DNA from: JADFUZ01 sp034430415
GTDB lineage: Bacteria > Chloroflexota > Dehalococcoidia > GIF9 > AB-539-J10
DNA: 48,568 bases
Direction: 5' to 3'
Assembly (NCBI GenBank): GCA_034430415.1
Contig: DAOUEN010000012.1
Span: forward strand, 1 to 48,568
Shown: positions 9,656 to 18,199 of the stretch, piece after piece
Layout: each line of letters opens with the position of its first letter
Position numbering within the stretch: the stretch's first letter is position 1
Made by a program: the position numbers and the translations under genes
Notes under the pieces: generated by a model
What the model was told of the DNA's origin: nothing
What the model saw: the letters and a program-made list of their open reading frames with translations, nothing else
Database searches by the model: none

Positions 9656-9885
9656 GAGGTCTCATGCCGCTGGCTATGGTAGGGTCTGGCTGGACAGTCC
9701 AGATAGCCTGTGTCAGGGGTGGGAGACGACTGCAAAGGAGGCTCGCCGACATGGGCCTTATTCCTGGAGTTGTGGTGAGTGTCTTGAACAGCCAGATGCC
9801 TGGGCCAGTGATTCTGAACCTTAAAGGGTCGAGGTTAGCCTTGGGCCACGGTATGACCATGAGGATACTGGTGAGGACGGTCTAG
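9652..9885 (+). CDS. feoA: FeoA-domain protein 2
   Basis: Second FeoA paralogue, 77 aa, starting within the stop codon of the first. Core features are RRLQRRLADMGLIPG and the final beta strands GPVILNLKGSRLALG. It differs clearly from copy 1, so this is not a recent duplication. Tandem FeoA proteins before FeoB occur in several anaerobes. The feoB G-domain frame begins 2 bp after its stop. Confidence 0.92.
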   Translation: MRGLMPLAMVGSGWTVQIACVRGGRRLQRRLADMGLIPGVVVSVLNSQMPGPVILNLKGSRLALGHGMTMRILVRTV

Positions 9886-9887
9886 AG

Positions 9888-10574
9888 TTGCCCAAAGAGA
9901 TGGTTGTGGCACTAGCAGGAAATCCCAACTCGGGGAAGACGACGGTGTTCAATAACCTGACCGGGGCACGACAACACGTAGGGAACTGGCCTGGAGTCAC
10001 CGTGGAGAAAAAGGAGGGCATCTGTAGGTGGAAGGGCCGTAGTATCAGGATCGTTGACCTGCCCGGCGTCTATAGCCTCACTGCCTATTCTCCGGATGAG
10101 GTTGTAGCACGGAATTTCATCGTGGAGGAGAAGCCTGATGCAGTAGTGGATGTCGTTGATGCCTCCAACCTGGAGCGCAATCTCTATCTTGTGGTGCAGC
10201 TTCTGGAAATGGGGGCTCCGTTGATAGTAGCACTCAACATGATGGATGAGGCTGATTCGAGAGGGTATCGCATCGATGTTGAGCGCCTGTCCCAGCTGAT
10301 TCGAGCTCCTGTGGTACCCATGGAAGCCAACCGCAATCGGGGCACACAGGGACTGCTTGACGAGATTGCCAAGGTGACTGATAAGGAAATCCGAATACCC
10401 GAGTTGATTGTCAACTACGGCCGAGAAGTGGAAGATGAAATCACTAAGTTGGAAGGCCGCATTTCTAGTGCAGGAGACCTTGCGAGGAGGTATCCTCCGA
10501 GGTGGCTCGCAGTGAAGCTATTGGAAAAGGACCAACAGATAGTCGAGGCTTTGAAGGCAGTTGAAGGTGGATAG
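9888..10574 (+). CDS. feoB: FeoB N-terminal G domain (split gene, part 1)
   Basis: GTPase half of the ferrous-iron transporter. It has G1 GNPNSGKT (11-18), switch I threonine T38 in NWPGVTVE, G3 DLPG (57-60), G4 NMMD (117-120) and the helical region that follows. It ends at a TAG after 228 aa, where normal FeoB would continue into the membrane domain. Start candidates are the TTG at 9888 and an ATG at 9900. The permease half continues in the +1 frame with a 14-bp overlap and no lost or extra sequence. Either FeoB is made as two proteins, or this is a frameshift (real, programmed or an assembly error). Confidence 0.93.
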   Translation: MPKEMVVALAGNPNSGKTTVFNNLTGARQHVGNWPGVTVEKKEGICRWKGRSIRIVDLPGVYSLTAYSPDEVVARNFIVEEKPDAVVDVVDASNLERNLYLVVQLLEMGAPLIVALNMMDEADSRGYRIDVERLSQLIRAPVVPMEANRNRGTQGLLDEIAKVTDKEIRIPELIVNYGREVEDEITKLEGRISSAGDLARRYPPRWLAVKLLEKDQQIVEALKAVEGG

Positions 10575-11874
10575 AGAAGAAATTCTCACGGCGAGTTATC
10601 GAAGTCTGGCGCACTTGGAGAGCATCTTCGCAGACGAGTCTGAGACGGTGATCGCCGATGCCAGATATGGCTTTATTGCCGGTCTGGTCAAAGACGTCGT
10701 CAAAAAACCGCCCATTGAGAGGCTCACTCTCTCTGACCAGATTGATATGCTGGTAATCAACAGATGGTTTGGCTTTCCTCTGCTCCTGGCGATGATGTAC
10801 TTGATGTTCCAGTTTGTCTTCAGGCTGTCAGCACCTCTCATGAGCTGGATTGACCTCGGCTTTGGGCGTCTGGCTGTCGTTGCCTCAGGTATTGGTGGTT
10901 GGGAGGGCTCACTGCTTGCGGAGGGGGTGATAGGTGGGGTTGGGTCGGTGCTCATGTTTGTCCCTCCTATTTTCCTACTGTTCATAGCTATATCGGTGTT
11001 GGAGGACTGCGGCTATATGGCGAGGGCTGCTTTCGTAATGGACAAGGTGATGCACAGGGTAGGTCTTCATGGCAGGTCATTTATACCAATGGTCTTGGGC
11101 TTTGGCTGCAATGTCCCTGCTGTCATGGCGGCCCGGACCATAGATAACTCCAAAGACAGAATCACCACAATTTTGATCAACCCGTTTATGTCTTGTGGTG
11201 CGCGGCTGCCAATCTACGTGTTGCTGGCTGGCTACTTTTTTGCTGACCATGCGGGACTAGTGGTCTTCTCCATGTATGCGGTAGGCGCCGCAGTGGCTAT
11301 CCTCATGGCCTTTGGCCTTCGGAAGACCCTTTTGCGTGGCATCTCAAGCCACTTTGTGATGGAGTTGCCTCCGTATCGCTTGCCCACCCTAAGAGGTGTC
11401 CTGACTCACATGTGGGAGCGTGGAAGGCTCTTTCTGAAGAAGGCAGGCACCTTCATCTTTGGCGTGGTGGTACTCATCTGGCTTCTGAACTACTCCGGTG
11501 CCTTGGAGCCTATTGGAAAGACTATCGCTCCTATCTTCATACCGTGTGGTTTCGGGCAATGGCAGGCAGCTGTAAGCCTTCTGTTTGGCTTTCTAGCCAA
11601 GGAAGTAGTGGTTGGAACAATGGGTACGCTTTTTGGGGCAGGGGAGGGGGTACTCGGACAGGCAATAGCCACGCAGCTAGGCTGGAGTCCGCTGGCTGCC
11701 CTGGCGTTCATGGTGTTCTGCGTACTCTACGTTCCTTGCATTGCCACTGTGGCCACCATAAGAAGTGAGACGAACTCGTGGAAGTGGCCCCTGTTCACCA
11801 TCTTCTACACTACGGCCACGGCTTGGGTTGCAGCTACGCTTATCTTCCAGGTGGGGGGACTATTTCTGGGTTAG
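10561..11874 (+). CDS. feoB: FeoB membrane domain (split gene, part 2)
   Basis: Permease half of the Fe(II) transporter, 437 aa. It begins with the linker (IADARYGFIAGLV) and then has two Gate-type membrane blocks. Hallmarks include EDCGYMARAAFVMD, GFGCNVPAVMAARTI, NPFMSCGARLPIY and the later LYVPCIATVATI. The putative start is TTG with AAGGCAG just upstream, inside the last codons of part 1. A TGA at 10552-10554 in this frame means the frame cannot extend further back. Two-protein FeoB with coupled translation is as consistent with this as a one-base frameshift. Confidence 0.92.
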   Translation: MKVDREEILTASYRSLAHLESIFADESETVIADARYGFIAGLVKDVVKKPPIERLTLSDQIDMLVINRWFGFPLLLAMMYLMFQFVFRLSAPLMSWIDLGFGRLAVVASGIGGWEGSLLAEGVIGGVGSVLMFVPPIFLLFIAISVLEDCGYMARAAFVMDKVMHRVGLHGRSFIPMVLGFGCNVPAVMAARTIDNSKDRITTILINPFMSCGARLPIYVLLAGYFFADHAGLVVFSMYAVGAAVAILMAFGLRKTLLRGISSHFVMELPPYRLPTLRGVLTHMWERGRLFLKKAGTFIFGVVVLIWLLNYSGALEPIGKTIAPIFIPCGFGQWQAAVSLLFGFLAKEVVVGTMGTLFGAGEGVLGQAIATQLGWSPLAALAFMVFCVLYVPCIATVATIRSETNSWKWPLFTIFYTTATAWVAATLIFQVGGLFLG

Positions 11875-11905
11875 AGGACTGTGAAAGCGACATGGGAAGG
11901 CCGGA

Positions 11906-12685
11906 TCAGCGCCCTTGCCACGATTCGTGTGGCCTTTTTCCCACAAAGGCAGCTATGCCTTCCTGCCCATCCTCCGTATCTGCGTTAATGCTGATCATCT
12001 CCGCAGCATATGCATACGCTTGATTGTGTTCCATGTCCGCCATTGTGTAGAAAGCCTGTTTTCCGAGCTGTACGGCCAGAGGAGCCTTTGTGGCGAGGTT
12101 TCTAGCAAGTTCAAGCGCTGTGTCCTCCAACTTCTCTGTCGGAACAACTTTGTTCACAAGCCCTATTCTTTCCGCTTCATTGGCGTCAATGGACTCCCCC
12201 GTCAGAACCATTTCCAGACACTTCTTCCTGCCTACAGAGCGGAAGAGCGCGGCCATAGGCGAAATGCAGGCAAAGCCAAGATTCACTCCTGGGGTTTGGA
12301 ATCTCGCGTCTTCAGATGCGATAACCAAGTCGCAACCAGCGGCGAGAGCGCAACCCATTGCCGTAGCGATTCCGTGGACAGCCGCGATCACCGGTTTGCC
12401 GATGCTGGACATGGTTTGTAATACCTTGACAGACTTTCCGAAGGTCTGACGGATCTGACCAAGTGGCTTGCCAGACAGTTCGCTGAAGTCATGGCCGGCG
12501 CAGAAGGCGGGCCCCAGGCCTTTCAGAATCACAGCGCCGATATGAGGATCGCCGTCGAATTGCCACAAAGCGCAGAGTACTTCATCCATCATTTGCGAGT
12601 TGAGGGCATTACGAACCTTCGGCCGATTCAAAGCTATGATCCCTACTTTGTCTTTCTCCTCAACAACTGTTAGCTGAAACTCCAT
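11906..12685 (-). CDS. ECHDC3-like enoyl-CoA hydratase/isomerase-family protein
   Basis: Crotonase-fold protein of 259 aa. AAGGAGG in front of the ATG at 12685 fixes the start; the frame is open 30 bp further. The oxyanion-hole regions (AFCAGHDFSEL; HGIATAMGCALAAGCDL) are present. At the two positions where true hydratases have catalytic glutamates it has A113 and G133 (TPGVNLGF). Those blocks and RKKCLEMVLTGE resemble the ECHDC3 subgroup, whose biochemical role is poorly known. It converges on feoB and is divergent from thyX. Straight annotation as enoyl-CoA hydratase would be unsafe. Confidence 0.88.
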   Translation of the reverse strand: MEFQLTVVEEKDKVGIIALNRPKVRNALNSQMMDEVLCALWQFDGDPHIGAVILKGLGPAFCAGHDFSELSGKPLGQIRQTFGKSVKVLQTMSSIGKPVIAAVHGIATAMGCALAAGCDLVIASEDARFQTPGVNLGFACISPMAALFRSVGRKKCLEMVLTGESIDANEAERIGLVNKVVPTEKLEDTALELARNLATKAPLAVQLGKQAFYTMADMEHNQAYAYAAEMISINADTEDGQEGIAAFVGKRPHESWQGR

Positions 12686-12880
12686 AGGTCCTCCTTGGCG
12701 AGAAGTCGCGAGCATGTTACAGTGACAAATCCAGCTGCAGCTTTAGCGTTCGCAGTCTAGTTTTCGGTGACTGTGGAGCCTGCGCCTGCTGGACTGAACA
12801 ACGCTACGTTTGTGATCATGTTATCGGTTACCGGGCCACAAATCAAGCGGAGCAGCTGCGATGCTTCGTAAGGCCGGGTG

Positions 12881-12909
12881 TTGAGCGTAGCTGCCGTTCC
12901 CAATATAAT
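12881..12909 (+). promoter_or_regulatory. Sigma70-type promoter for thyX
   Basis: TTGAGC (12881-12886), a 17-bp spacer and perfect TATAAT (12904-12909) give a leader of about 75 nt before the thyX ATG. It lies in the 304-bp divergent region between the ECHDC3-like gene and thyX. Nothing else was recognised there. Confidence 0.65.
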
Positions 12910-12989
12910 ATCCTGTGTTTGCGCAATGCTGGAGCTGATACTCGGGACAGGCTGTGAGGTCTGTCAAGTGTTGTCGCAGGAGGTGAAGG

Positions 12990-13580
12990 ATGGCCGAGCA
13001 ATATGATATAGAGGTCAAGCTGCTTGCTATCACCCCTGATGCTGAAAGACTGATCGAAACGGCGGGCAGGCTATGCTGGGACACACAGGGCAAAGTCGGA
13101 ACAGCGCCTGACCGAATTCAGAAGTGGCTAGAGGTGGGACATGAGTCCATGATTGAGCATGCCTGCGCTACGTTTCACATCCGCGCCAGTCGGGTGTTGA
13201 CTCATGAACTCGTCAGGCACAGGCTGGCAAGCTATAGCCAGAGAAGCCAGCGCTACGTTAAAGAGAATGAGCCGAGATACATTGAGCCGCCTGAGCTTCG
13301 AGACAATAGCTATGCCCACCAAGAGTTTGAGGCAGCGATGAAGAGCTGTTGGGCATCCTATGCTGAGCTATTGGCTAGAGGGATAAAGCCTGAGATTGCT
13401 CGCTATGTTCTCCCCAACGCATGCGAGACTCAGATAATATGTAGCTGGAATTTCCGCGAGATCCGACATATTATCAGGCTCCGGACATCGAAGCGGGCAC
13501 TACCTGAAATCAGGGTGGTAGCCAACCAGATACGAGCGATAATGAAAGACAAGGCTCCCCAAGTGTTCGGGGATCTGTGA
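12990..13580 (+). CDS. thyX: Flavin-dependent thymidylate synthase
   Basis: Makes dTMP from dUMP using FAD and methylene-folate. The ThyX signature RHR-x7-S is at 76-86 (RHRLASYSQRS), followed by QRY. Supporting blocks are HESMIEHACATFHI and the C-terminal arginine-rich substrate region (FREIRHIIRLR). At 196 aa it is shorter than most family members (about 215-250) but spans all conserved motifs. AGGAGG precedes the ATG. A dUTPase/dCTP deaminase homologue at 33591 would supply dUMP. The PLP gene begins about 30 bp downstream. Confidence 0.95.
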   Translation: MAEQYDIEVKLLAITPDAERLIETAGRLCWDTQGKVGTAPDRIQKWLEVGHESMIEHACATFHIRASRVLTHELVRHRLASYSQRSQRYVKENEPRYIEPPELRDNSYAHQEFEAAMKSCWASYAELLARGIKPEIARYVLPNACETQIICSWNFREIRHIIRLRTSKRALPEIRVVANQIRAIMKDKAPQVFGDL

Positions 13581-13609
13581 AGGACTTGGGTGCCGCAAGG
13601 AGGTATCAA

Positions 13610-14821
13610 ATGACAGTCTATGAACGTTTTGGTGTGAAACCGATTATAAATGTCGCGGGGGCGACAACTCGTCATGGCGGTGCCCTGATGAGGCAGGAAG
13701 TGGTGGAAGCAATGGTCGAAGCTGCCAAGGTATCAGTGCCTCTAGACGAGCTTCAGGCTGCAGCCAGCAAGGTGATAGCCAGAGTGACACATGCTGAGGC
13801 GGGCATCATCACATGTGGGGCGGCCGCCGGGCTCACCCTGGGTACTGCCGCATGTATTGCCGGCCTGGATGTGGCCCGGATGAACAGGCTGCCAGACACT
13901 GCGGGCATACCGAATGAGGTTATCATGCCGTGGCATCAGATTTGTGGTTACGGGCATGCCATTCGGGCGGCTGGCGCGAGGTTGGTGGGTGTGGGTATAC
14001 CGAACGATGCAACGCCGCCTCAAGAGACCCACATCATCAGCAAGTGGGATATTGAGTCGGCAATCGTGAAGGATACCGTGGCGATTGCGTATGGCGCGCG
14101 TCCCGGGAGCCATCCACCACTTGAAGATGTTGTCGAGGTAGCTAGAGAACACGACATACCTGTCATTGTAGATGCTGCTGCTCAGGTGCCGCCTATGGAG
14201 AACCTGTATAGGTTTATTGACATGGGGGCTGACCTTGTGTGCATCAGTGGTGGAAAGGGTATCCGGGGACCTCAGGACAGCGGCATTCTGTGCGGGCGGC
14301 GTGATCTGATTGCGTCTGCGGCCCTACAGATGTTGGATATGGCCGGTAAACCCTTTGAGGCGTGGAACCCGCCGCTCTCACTTATTCCCAAGGGGAAACT
14401 CCATGGCAAGCCAGAGCACGGCATCGGTCGAGGAATGAAAGTTACGAAGGAGGCTGCTATTGGACTGCTCGTGGCGCTGGAGAACTTCACCGACGAAGGA
14501 CTTGCAGAGAGGAAGAAATCCTTGAGACAGCTACTGGGGAAGATACAGCAAAGACTGGAAGGCGTAGCCGGGCTGGCAATGCGGGTGACTGGAGATAGTG
14601 ATGGGAGATACCCTCTGCTCGAACTGAAGATAGACCAGAAGGTGCTGGGACAGAGTGCTTATGACGTGGCACGGAAGCTGAATGAAGGCACACCCAGCAT
14701 ATGCATTGAAGACGAAGACAGGCTGCTGAGCAAAGGTGTGGTGACTATCGACTCGATCAATCTGGATGAGGAAACGTCTGCAATTGTGGGTGAACGACTG
14801 TATGCAGCTATAGCCAGTTGA
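13610..14821 (+). CDS. PLP-dependent SelA-like / aminotransferase class V-type enzyme
   Basis: Fold-type I pyridoxal-phosphate protein of 403 aa. It resembles the L-seryl-tRNA(Sec) selenium transferase-like group that includes D-glucosaminate-6-phosphate ammonia-lyases. The Schiff-base lysine is K216 (SGGKGIRGPQDSG) and the cofactor aspartate D188 (VIVDAAAQ). AAGGAGG at 13598-13604 supports the ATG at 13610, although the frame is open back to a GTG overlapping the thyX stop. No selenocysteine tRNA or selB lies nearby, so a metabolic lyase or racemase is likelier than true SelA. Substrate unknown. Confidence 0.8.
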   Translation: MTVYERFGVKPIINVAGATTRHGGALMRQEVVEAMVEAAKVSVPLDELQAAASKVIARVTHAEAGIITCGAAAGLTLGTAACIAGLDVARMNRLPDTAGIPNEVIMPWHQICGYGHAIRAAGARLVGVGIPNDATPPQETHIISKWDIESAIVKDTVAIAYGARPGSHPPLEDVVEVAREHDIPVIVDAAAQVPPMENLYRFIDMGADLVCISGGKGIRGPQDSGILCGRRDLIASAALQMLDMAGKPFEAWNPPLSLIPKGKLHGKPEHGIGRGMKVTKEAAIGLLVALENFTDEGLAERKKSLRQLLGKIQQRLEGVAGLAMRVTGDSDGRYPLLELKIDQKVLGQSAYDVARKLNEGTPSICIEDEDRLLSKGVVTIDSINLDEETSAIVGERLYAAIAS

Positions 14822-14895
14822 ATGGGATTGGGCTACTGTTGCTCAATCGCGGCCTGGATACCCAATTAGTCAAGGCAAGCGCTGCTCTTGGAAGT

Positions 14896-15771
14896 CTATC
14901 GTTGTTGTGTCTGGAGTCTGCTCTTGTGGAATGCGACGAAGATTCCACTCAAGATGAGAATTCCTCCCAGAACTTGAGTCAGTGTTGGCACTTCATGCAA
15001 TATTGCGAGGGCCAATACGGTTGCACCGACAGGTTCGCCAAGGACGGCTATGGCCACCAGAGTGGCTGAGACGAACCGCAGTGACCAGTTGAGGGACAAG
15101 TGCCCTACAGTCTGCGGTATCAGCGCCAAGAGCACCAGCATAACGTAGGTGGTGCTGGAATACCCGAGCAGAGGGTAACGCAAGGCGAGCGCTGAAAGCA
15201 GCAGCACCAGCGCCGCTGAACTATAGACGATGGACGCATAGCTCAGGGCGCCAGTGGTCTGCCGGAGCCTGCGCCCGATCAGGTAATAGCCAGCGACGGC
15301 TATTGCCCCGAGCAGTGCTAGCAAGTCTCCGAACAGGGGTTTGAGGCCGAGCGTCCAGTCTCCATAGCCGATAAGGGCGGCGCCGGCCAGACAGACTGCA
15401 ATGCCAACGATTACCTGCCTGCTCAGCTTCTCTCGGAACAGGAAGTGTGATGCTAGAGCGACGAAGACCGGATTCGCGGTTACCAGAACAACGGAGCTTG
15501 CCACTGTTGTGTAGCTGAGTGAGGCTATCCACAGGACGAAGTGGAGCGCCAGCAGGACACCTGACAGGAGTGGCAGGGCAAGACCCGCTTTGATTAGATG
15601 AAGCAGCTCATATCTCGAGCGGGCATAAGCTATGGGATTGATAAGCAGCGAGGCGAGCATCAGGCGATAGGCAGCGATCACCAGAACGGGGGCATCCGCT
15701 AGACGGATGAAGATAGCTGCGAAGGATACGGATACCACCCCTAAGGCCAGCACCAAATACCGCCTTGCCAT
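14896..15771 (-). CDS. EamA-family (DMT superfamily) transporter
   Basis: Integral membrane protein of 291 aa with about ten hydrophobic helices in two repeated EamA halves. The first half ends near residue 140 (VCLAGAALIGYGD) and the second near residue 285. Internal family features are the TTVASSVVLVTANPVFVALAS stretch and its second-half counterpart SATLVAIAVLGEPVGA. Such proteins export metabolites or amino acids; the substrate cannot be assigned. It converges with the PLP gene and is divergent from the MFS gene at 15948. Confidence 0.88.
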   Translation of the reverse strand: MARRYLVLALGVVSVSFAAIFIRLADAPVLVIAAYRLMLASLLINPIAYARSRYELLHLIKAGLALPLLSGVLLALHFVLWIASLSYTTVASSVVLVTANPVFVALASHFLFREKLSRQVIVGIAVCLAGAALIGYGDWTLGLKPLFGDLLALLGAIAVAGYYLIGRRLRQTTGALSYASIVYSSAALVLLLSALALRYPLLGYSSTTYVMLVLLALIPQTVGHLSLNWSLRFVSATLVAIAVLGEPVGATVLALAILHEVPTLTQVLGGILILSGIFVAFHKSRLQTQQR

Positions 15772-15873
15772 ATCTACCTATTATGTTTTATCGAGCACTC
15801 GACAAGAGGCATATTCCCGCACCATATGCACACTGCAGGCTGTTGCGCCACTAGTGCCGCCGCGGCTGGGTGT

Positions 15874-15902
15874 TTGTCTCAAGGTGTGTGTTTCCCTATA
15901 AT
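15874..15902 (+). promoter_or_regulatory. Sigma70-type promoter for the MFS gene
   Basis: TTGTCT (15874-15879), a 17-bp spacer and TATAAT (15897-15902) lie about 45 bp upstream of the start at 15948. Confidence 0.6.
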
Positions 15903-15947
15903 CTCGTTGGCTACTGGATTTTGCGCTTCTGAGGGACGTAGATCAAT

Positions 15948-17099
15948 ATGAGCCTGAGCAGGAACAGAAGAGAACGCTCTGGGATGATGCTCGGGTTCTC
16001 TTTCATTCTTGCCTTCCTTCTGCACCTTTTGCTCTTTAGTGTCGCGCCAATGGCGACGGTTCTCATGGATGAGATGGAGATATCCCACGCCCAGTTCGGT
16101 TTCATTTTCTCCTCAGCAATGGTGAGCCTTATCCTCTTCAGGCTGCCCTGGGGGTTCCTGGCCGACAGAGTGGGCTACTTGAAGGTTTCCAAGATAAGCC
16201 TGCTGCTTTCCACAGGTTTTGCCGTGGCGAGGGCATTTGCACCTGGCTATTTGCCTCTTGTAGCAAGCCAGTTCTTTGTTGGCTTGGGTATGGCTGCGGT
16301 TATGCCTTGTCTGTCCCTGATGGTAAAGGAATGGTCAACAAAATCGCCAGGGTTTTCGACAGGGGTGTATGTCTCGGGCTTCGCAGCTGGCAACGCCACC
16401 GCTCTAGGGCTGACACCCTATCTGCTGGGGGTAATGGATTGGAGGCAGATTTTCTTGGTCCATGCCGGGTTCAGTGCGGCTGTCTGTGGAGCCTGGTTGT
16501 GTCTTGTAAAGGATAGAGCCGAAACTACCTCGGCCATTGAATTGAAGGACCTCAAGAGGTTGGTGAAGGACAGATATGTGTGGGTATTGCTACTCTTCTT
16601 GGTGGCGTCAATGGGCTGCTACGATACACTGGCGACCTGGATGCCCAAGGTCCTCGAGATGAAGCAATTCAGCAGCGCACTGGCTTCTCTGCTTCCCATG
16701 GGGTTCTTCGTGGCAGGGCCTGTGGTAGGCCTCGTGTCTGACAGAATCCGGGATAAGAGGAGAGTAGTGGGGCTGCTGGGGCTGGTAGCAGCCACTGCCA
16801 TGGTAGGCATCAACTATGCTCCGTTTCCCATTTTGCTTGTGTGCCTCTTCCTTGTTGGGTTCACTACCACCGGCGTTACTACCATCAGCCTTGCAGTTCC
16901 AGTGGAGCACAAGCGCCTCTCCCCGGTTGCTGGCTCTGCTATCGGCCTAATCTCCTCATTGGGCAATATTGGACCGCTGCTAATGCCCGTCCTCTTTGGC
17001 TTTCTGATAGATGTAACAGGCACTTTCCATGCCTCAGTGTTTTGGGTGGCAGCCCTAGCCGGAGCTGTATTCATCTTGGGCTCGAGAGTGAGCGAGTGA
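15948..17099 (+). CDS. Major facilitator superfamily transporter
   Basis: About twelve membrane helices in 383 aa. The MFS loop motif between helices 2 and 3 is present (WGFLADRVGYLK) with a weaker counterpart in the second half (GLVSDRIRDKRR). The overall look is of the CynX/NarK-like carriers of small anions or organic acids, but the substrate is unknown. Promoter TTGTCT-17-TATAAT lies upstream. The small TIGR04076 gene begins 20 bp after its stop, so the two may form an operon. Confidence 0.88.
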   Translation: MSLSRNRRERSGMMLGFSFILAFLLHLLLFSVAPMATVLMDEMEISHAQFGFIFSSAMVSLILFRLPWGFLADRVGYLKVSKISLLLSTGFAVARAFAPGYLPLVASQFFVGLGMAAVMPCLSLMVKEWSTKSPGFSTGVYVSGFAAGNATALGLTPYLLGVMDWRQIFLVHAGFSAAVCGAWLCLVKDRAETTSAIELKDLKRLVKDRYVWVLLLFLVASMGCYDTLATWMPKVLEMKQFSSALASLLPMGFFVAGPVVGLVSDRIRDKRRVVGLLGLVAATAMVGINYAPFPILLVCLFLVGFTTTGVTTISLAVPVEHKRLSPVAGSAIGLISSLGNIGPLLMPVLFGFLIDVTGTFHASVFWVAALAGAVFILGSRVSE

Positions 17100-17119
17100 G
17101 ACGTACTGTGGAGGGCAAC

Positions 17120-17377
17120 ATGTCTGACGTGATAGCCAGGGTCGTATCCCAGAAGGGCACTTGCGTAGCAGGACACAGAGTGGGCGACGAGTTCACCATC
17201 GGACAGGAGACACCGAGTGGCATGTGTTCATGGGCATTCTATGCGCTTTTCCCTTTCGCGGAGGTGCTGCAATTTGGCGGTTCGTTCCCCTGGGAGGAGA
17301 GCCCAGGCATAGCCACTGTTGCTTGTCCTGATCCGGTGAACCCGATTGTGTTCGAGTTGAGGCGTAGCGTGTCCTAG
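17120..17377 (+). CDS. TIGR04076-family small protein
   Basis: An 85-residue protein starting at an ATG with GGAGGG upstream. The family pattern is seen in G-x-E-F-T-I, PSGMCSWAF, LQFGGSFPW and the C-terminal ACPDPVNPIVFELRR. The function of TIGR04076 proteins is unknown; they are common in anaerobes and have conserved Cys and Trp residues that suggest a redox or cofactor role (inference). The frame is open far upstream inside the MFS gene, but that part is only antisense/alternate-frame coding. Confidence 0.8.
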   Translation: MSDVIARVVSQKGTCVAGHRVGDEFTIGQETPSGMCSWAFYALFPFAEVLQFGGSFPWEESPGIATVACPDPVNPIVFELRRSVS

Positions 17378-17437
17378 TCAAGGAACACTAGGCTATGATG
17401 ACAGAGATGGAATGGTTGTGGTAGTGGTAGTGGCCGG

Positions 17438-18199
17438 CTACCACAGGCCCGGAATCAGGGCTTTCCGCTTGGGTGGGTAGTCTGGGAAGTGCTGATGATA
17501 CCAGAGGTGATGAGCTCTGGCGCGGGGCGCAAGATTGCCGACCGTCCACATGGCGAATGCCAAACCTGGTAGCGACCACGTTGCAGTGGCCCAGCCAATC
17601 CAGGTGACGATTTCGCCAAAGTAGTTGGGACAGGATATCCAGCGGTGCAATCCGAACTGTGGGACTTTGTAATCAGCTTCCTTTGGCTGGCGGAGACTAT
17701 GGAGTGTACTGTCCGCACGGCGATTGATGGTGTAGCCAGCGAGGAATAATCCAATTCCAATGATAAATCGCGGCTCCGCAAGCCAGTCGCTAGAATATCC
17801 GCCGGAGAACGTATAGATGTAGCGGCCGTTCAAGTAGCCGTTCACAAGGTTGAATAGAAACCCCAAGATGATGATAGCAGCCGGCACGCGTCTTCCCTGG
17901 CCTCGCAGGCTGAAGGGGTAGACAAAAGCCCGGTGTACATAGTGTGCTTCCCACAAAGTGAGAAAGACAAGCGTGGTGAGTGTGGCTGTGTTGGTGCGCA
18001 GCAGGCAGCATGTGGCAAATACAAGCGGTGCTGGTGCCTCCATGATGAGCCAAGCGAGCTTGCCGGTGATGGTGGGTCCCCAGCCCTTCCGTACGTGACG
18101 TCCGTAGGGGGCGGTGAAGTGGAACAACACGATGAAAACCACGACTGCGAGGACGAGCCACCCCTGAGTGAGAATATCAAAAACCGATTGCTCATTCAT
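17438..18199 (-). CDS. Steroid 5-alpha-reductase-family membrane protein
   Basis: 253-aa polytopic membrane protein resembling eukaryotic SRD5A1/2, which use NADPH to reduce the C4-C5 double bond of 3-oxo-delta4 steroids. It has the C-terminal family signature: NRRADSTLHSLR, then SCPNYFGEIVTWIGWA and WSLPGLAFAMWT, then NLAPRARAHHLWYHQHF and a final KRKALIPGLW. The length is close to the roughly 255-260 aa of animal enzymes. The ATG at 18199 overlaps the TGA of the upstream SDR gene (ATGA), implying coupled translation. The substrate could be a steroid, another isoprenoid enone or a long-chain enoyl lipid; the sequence does not decide. Confidence 0.9.
   Translation of the reverse strand: MNEQSVFDILTQGWLVLAVVVFIVLFHFTAPYGRHVRKGWGPTITGKLAWLIMEAPAPLVFATCCLLRTNTATLTTLVFLTLWEAHYVHRAFVYPFSLRGQGRRVPAAIIILGFLFNLVNGYLNGRYIYTFSGGYSSDWLAEPRFIIGIGLFLAGYTINRRADSTLHSLRQPKEADYKVPQFGLHRWISCPNYFGEIVTWIGWATATWSLPGLAFAMWTVGNLAPRARAHHLWYHQHFPDYPPKRKALIPGLW

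Noticed and set aside
15798..15809. Short palindrome TCGAGCACTCGA upstream of the EamA gene
   Set aside because: Only 5 bp per arm, and no promoter or regulator context makes it more than chance.
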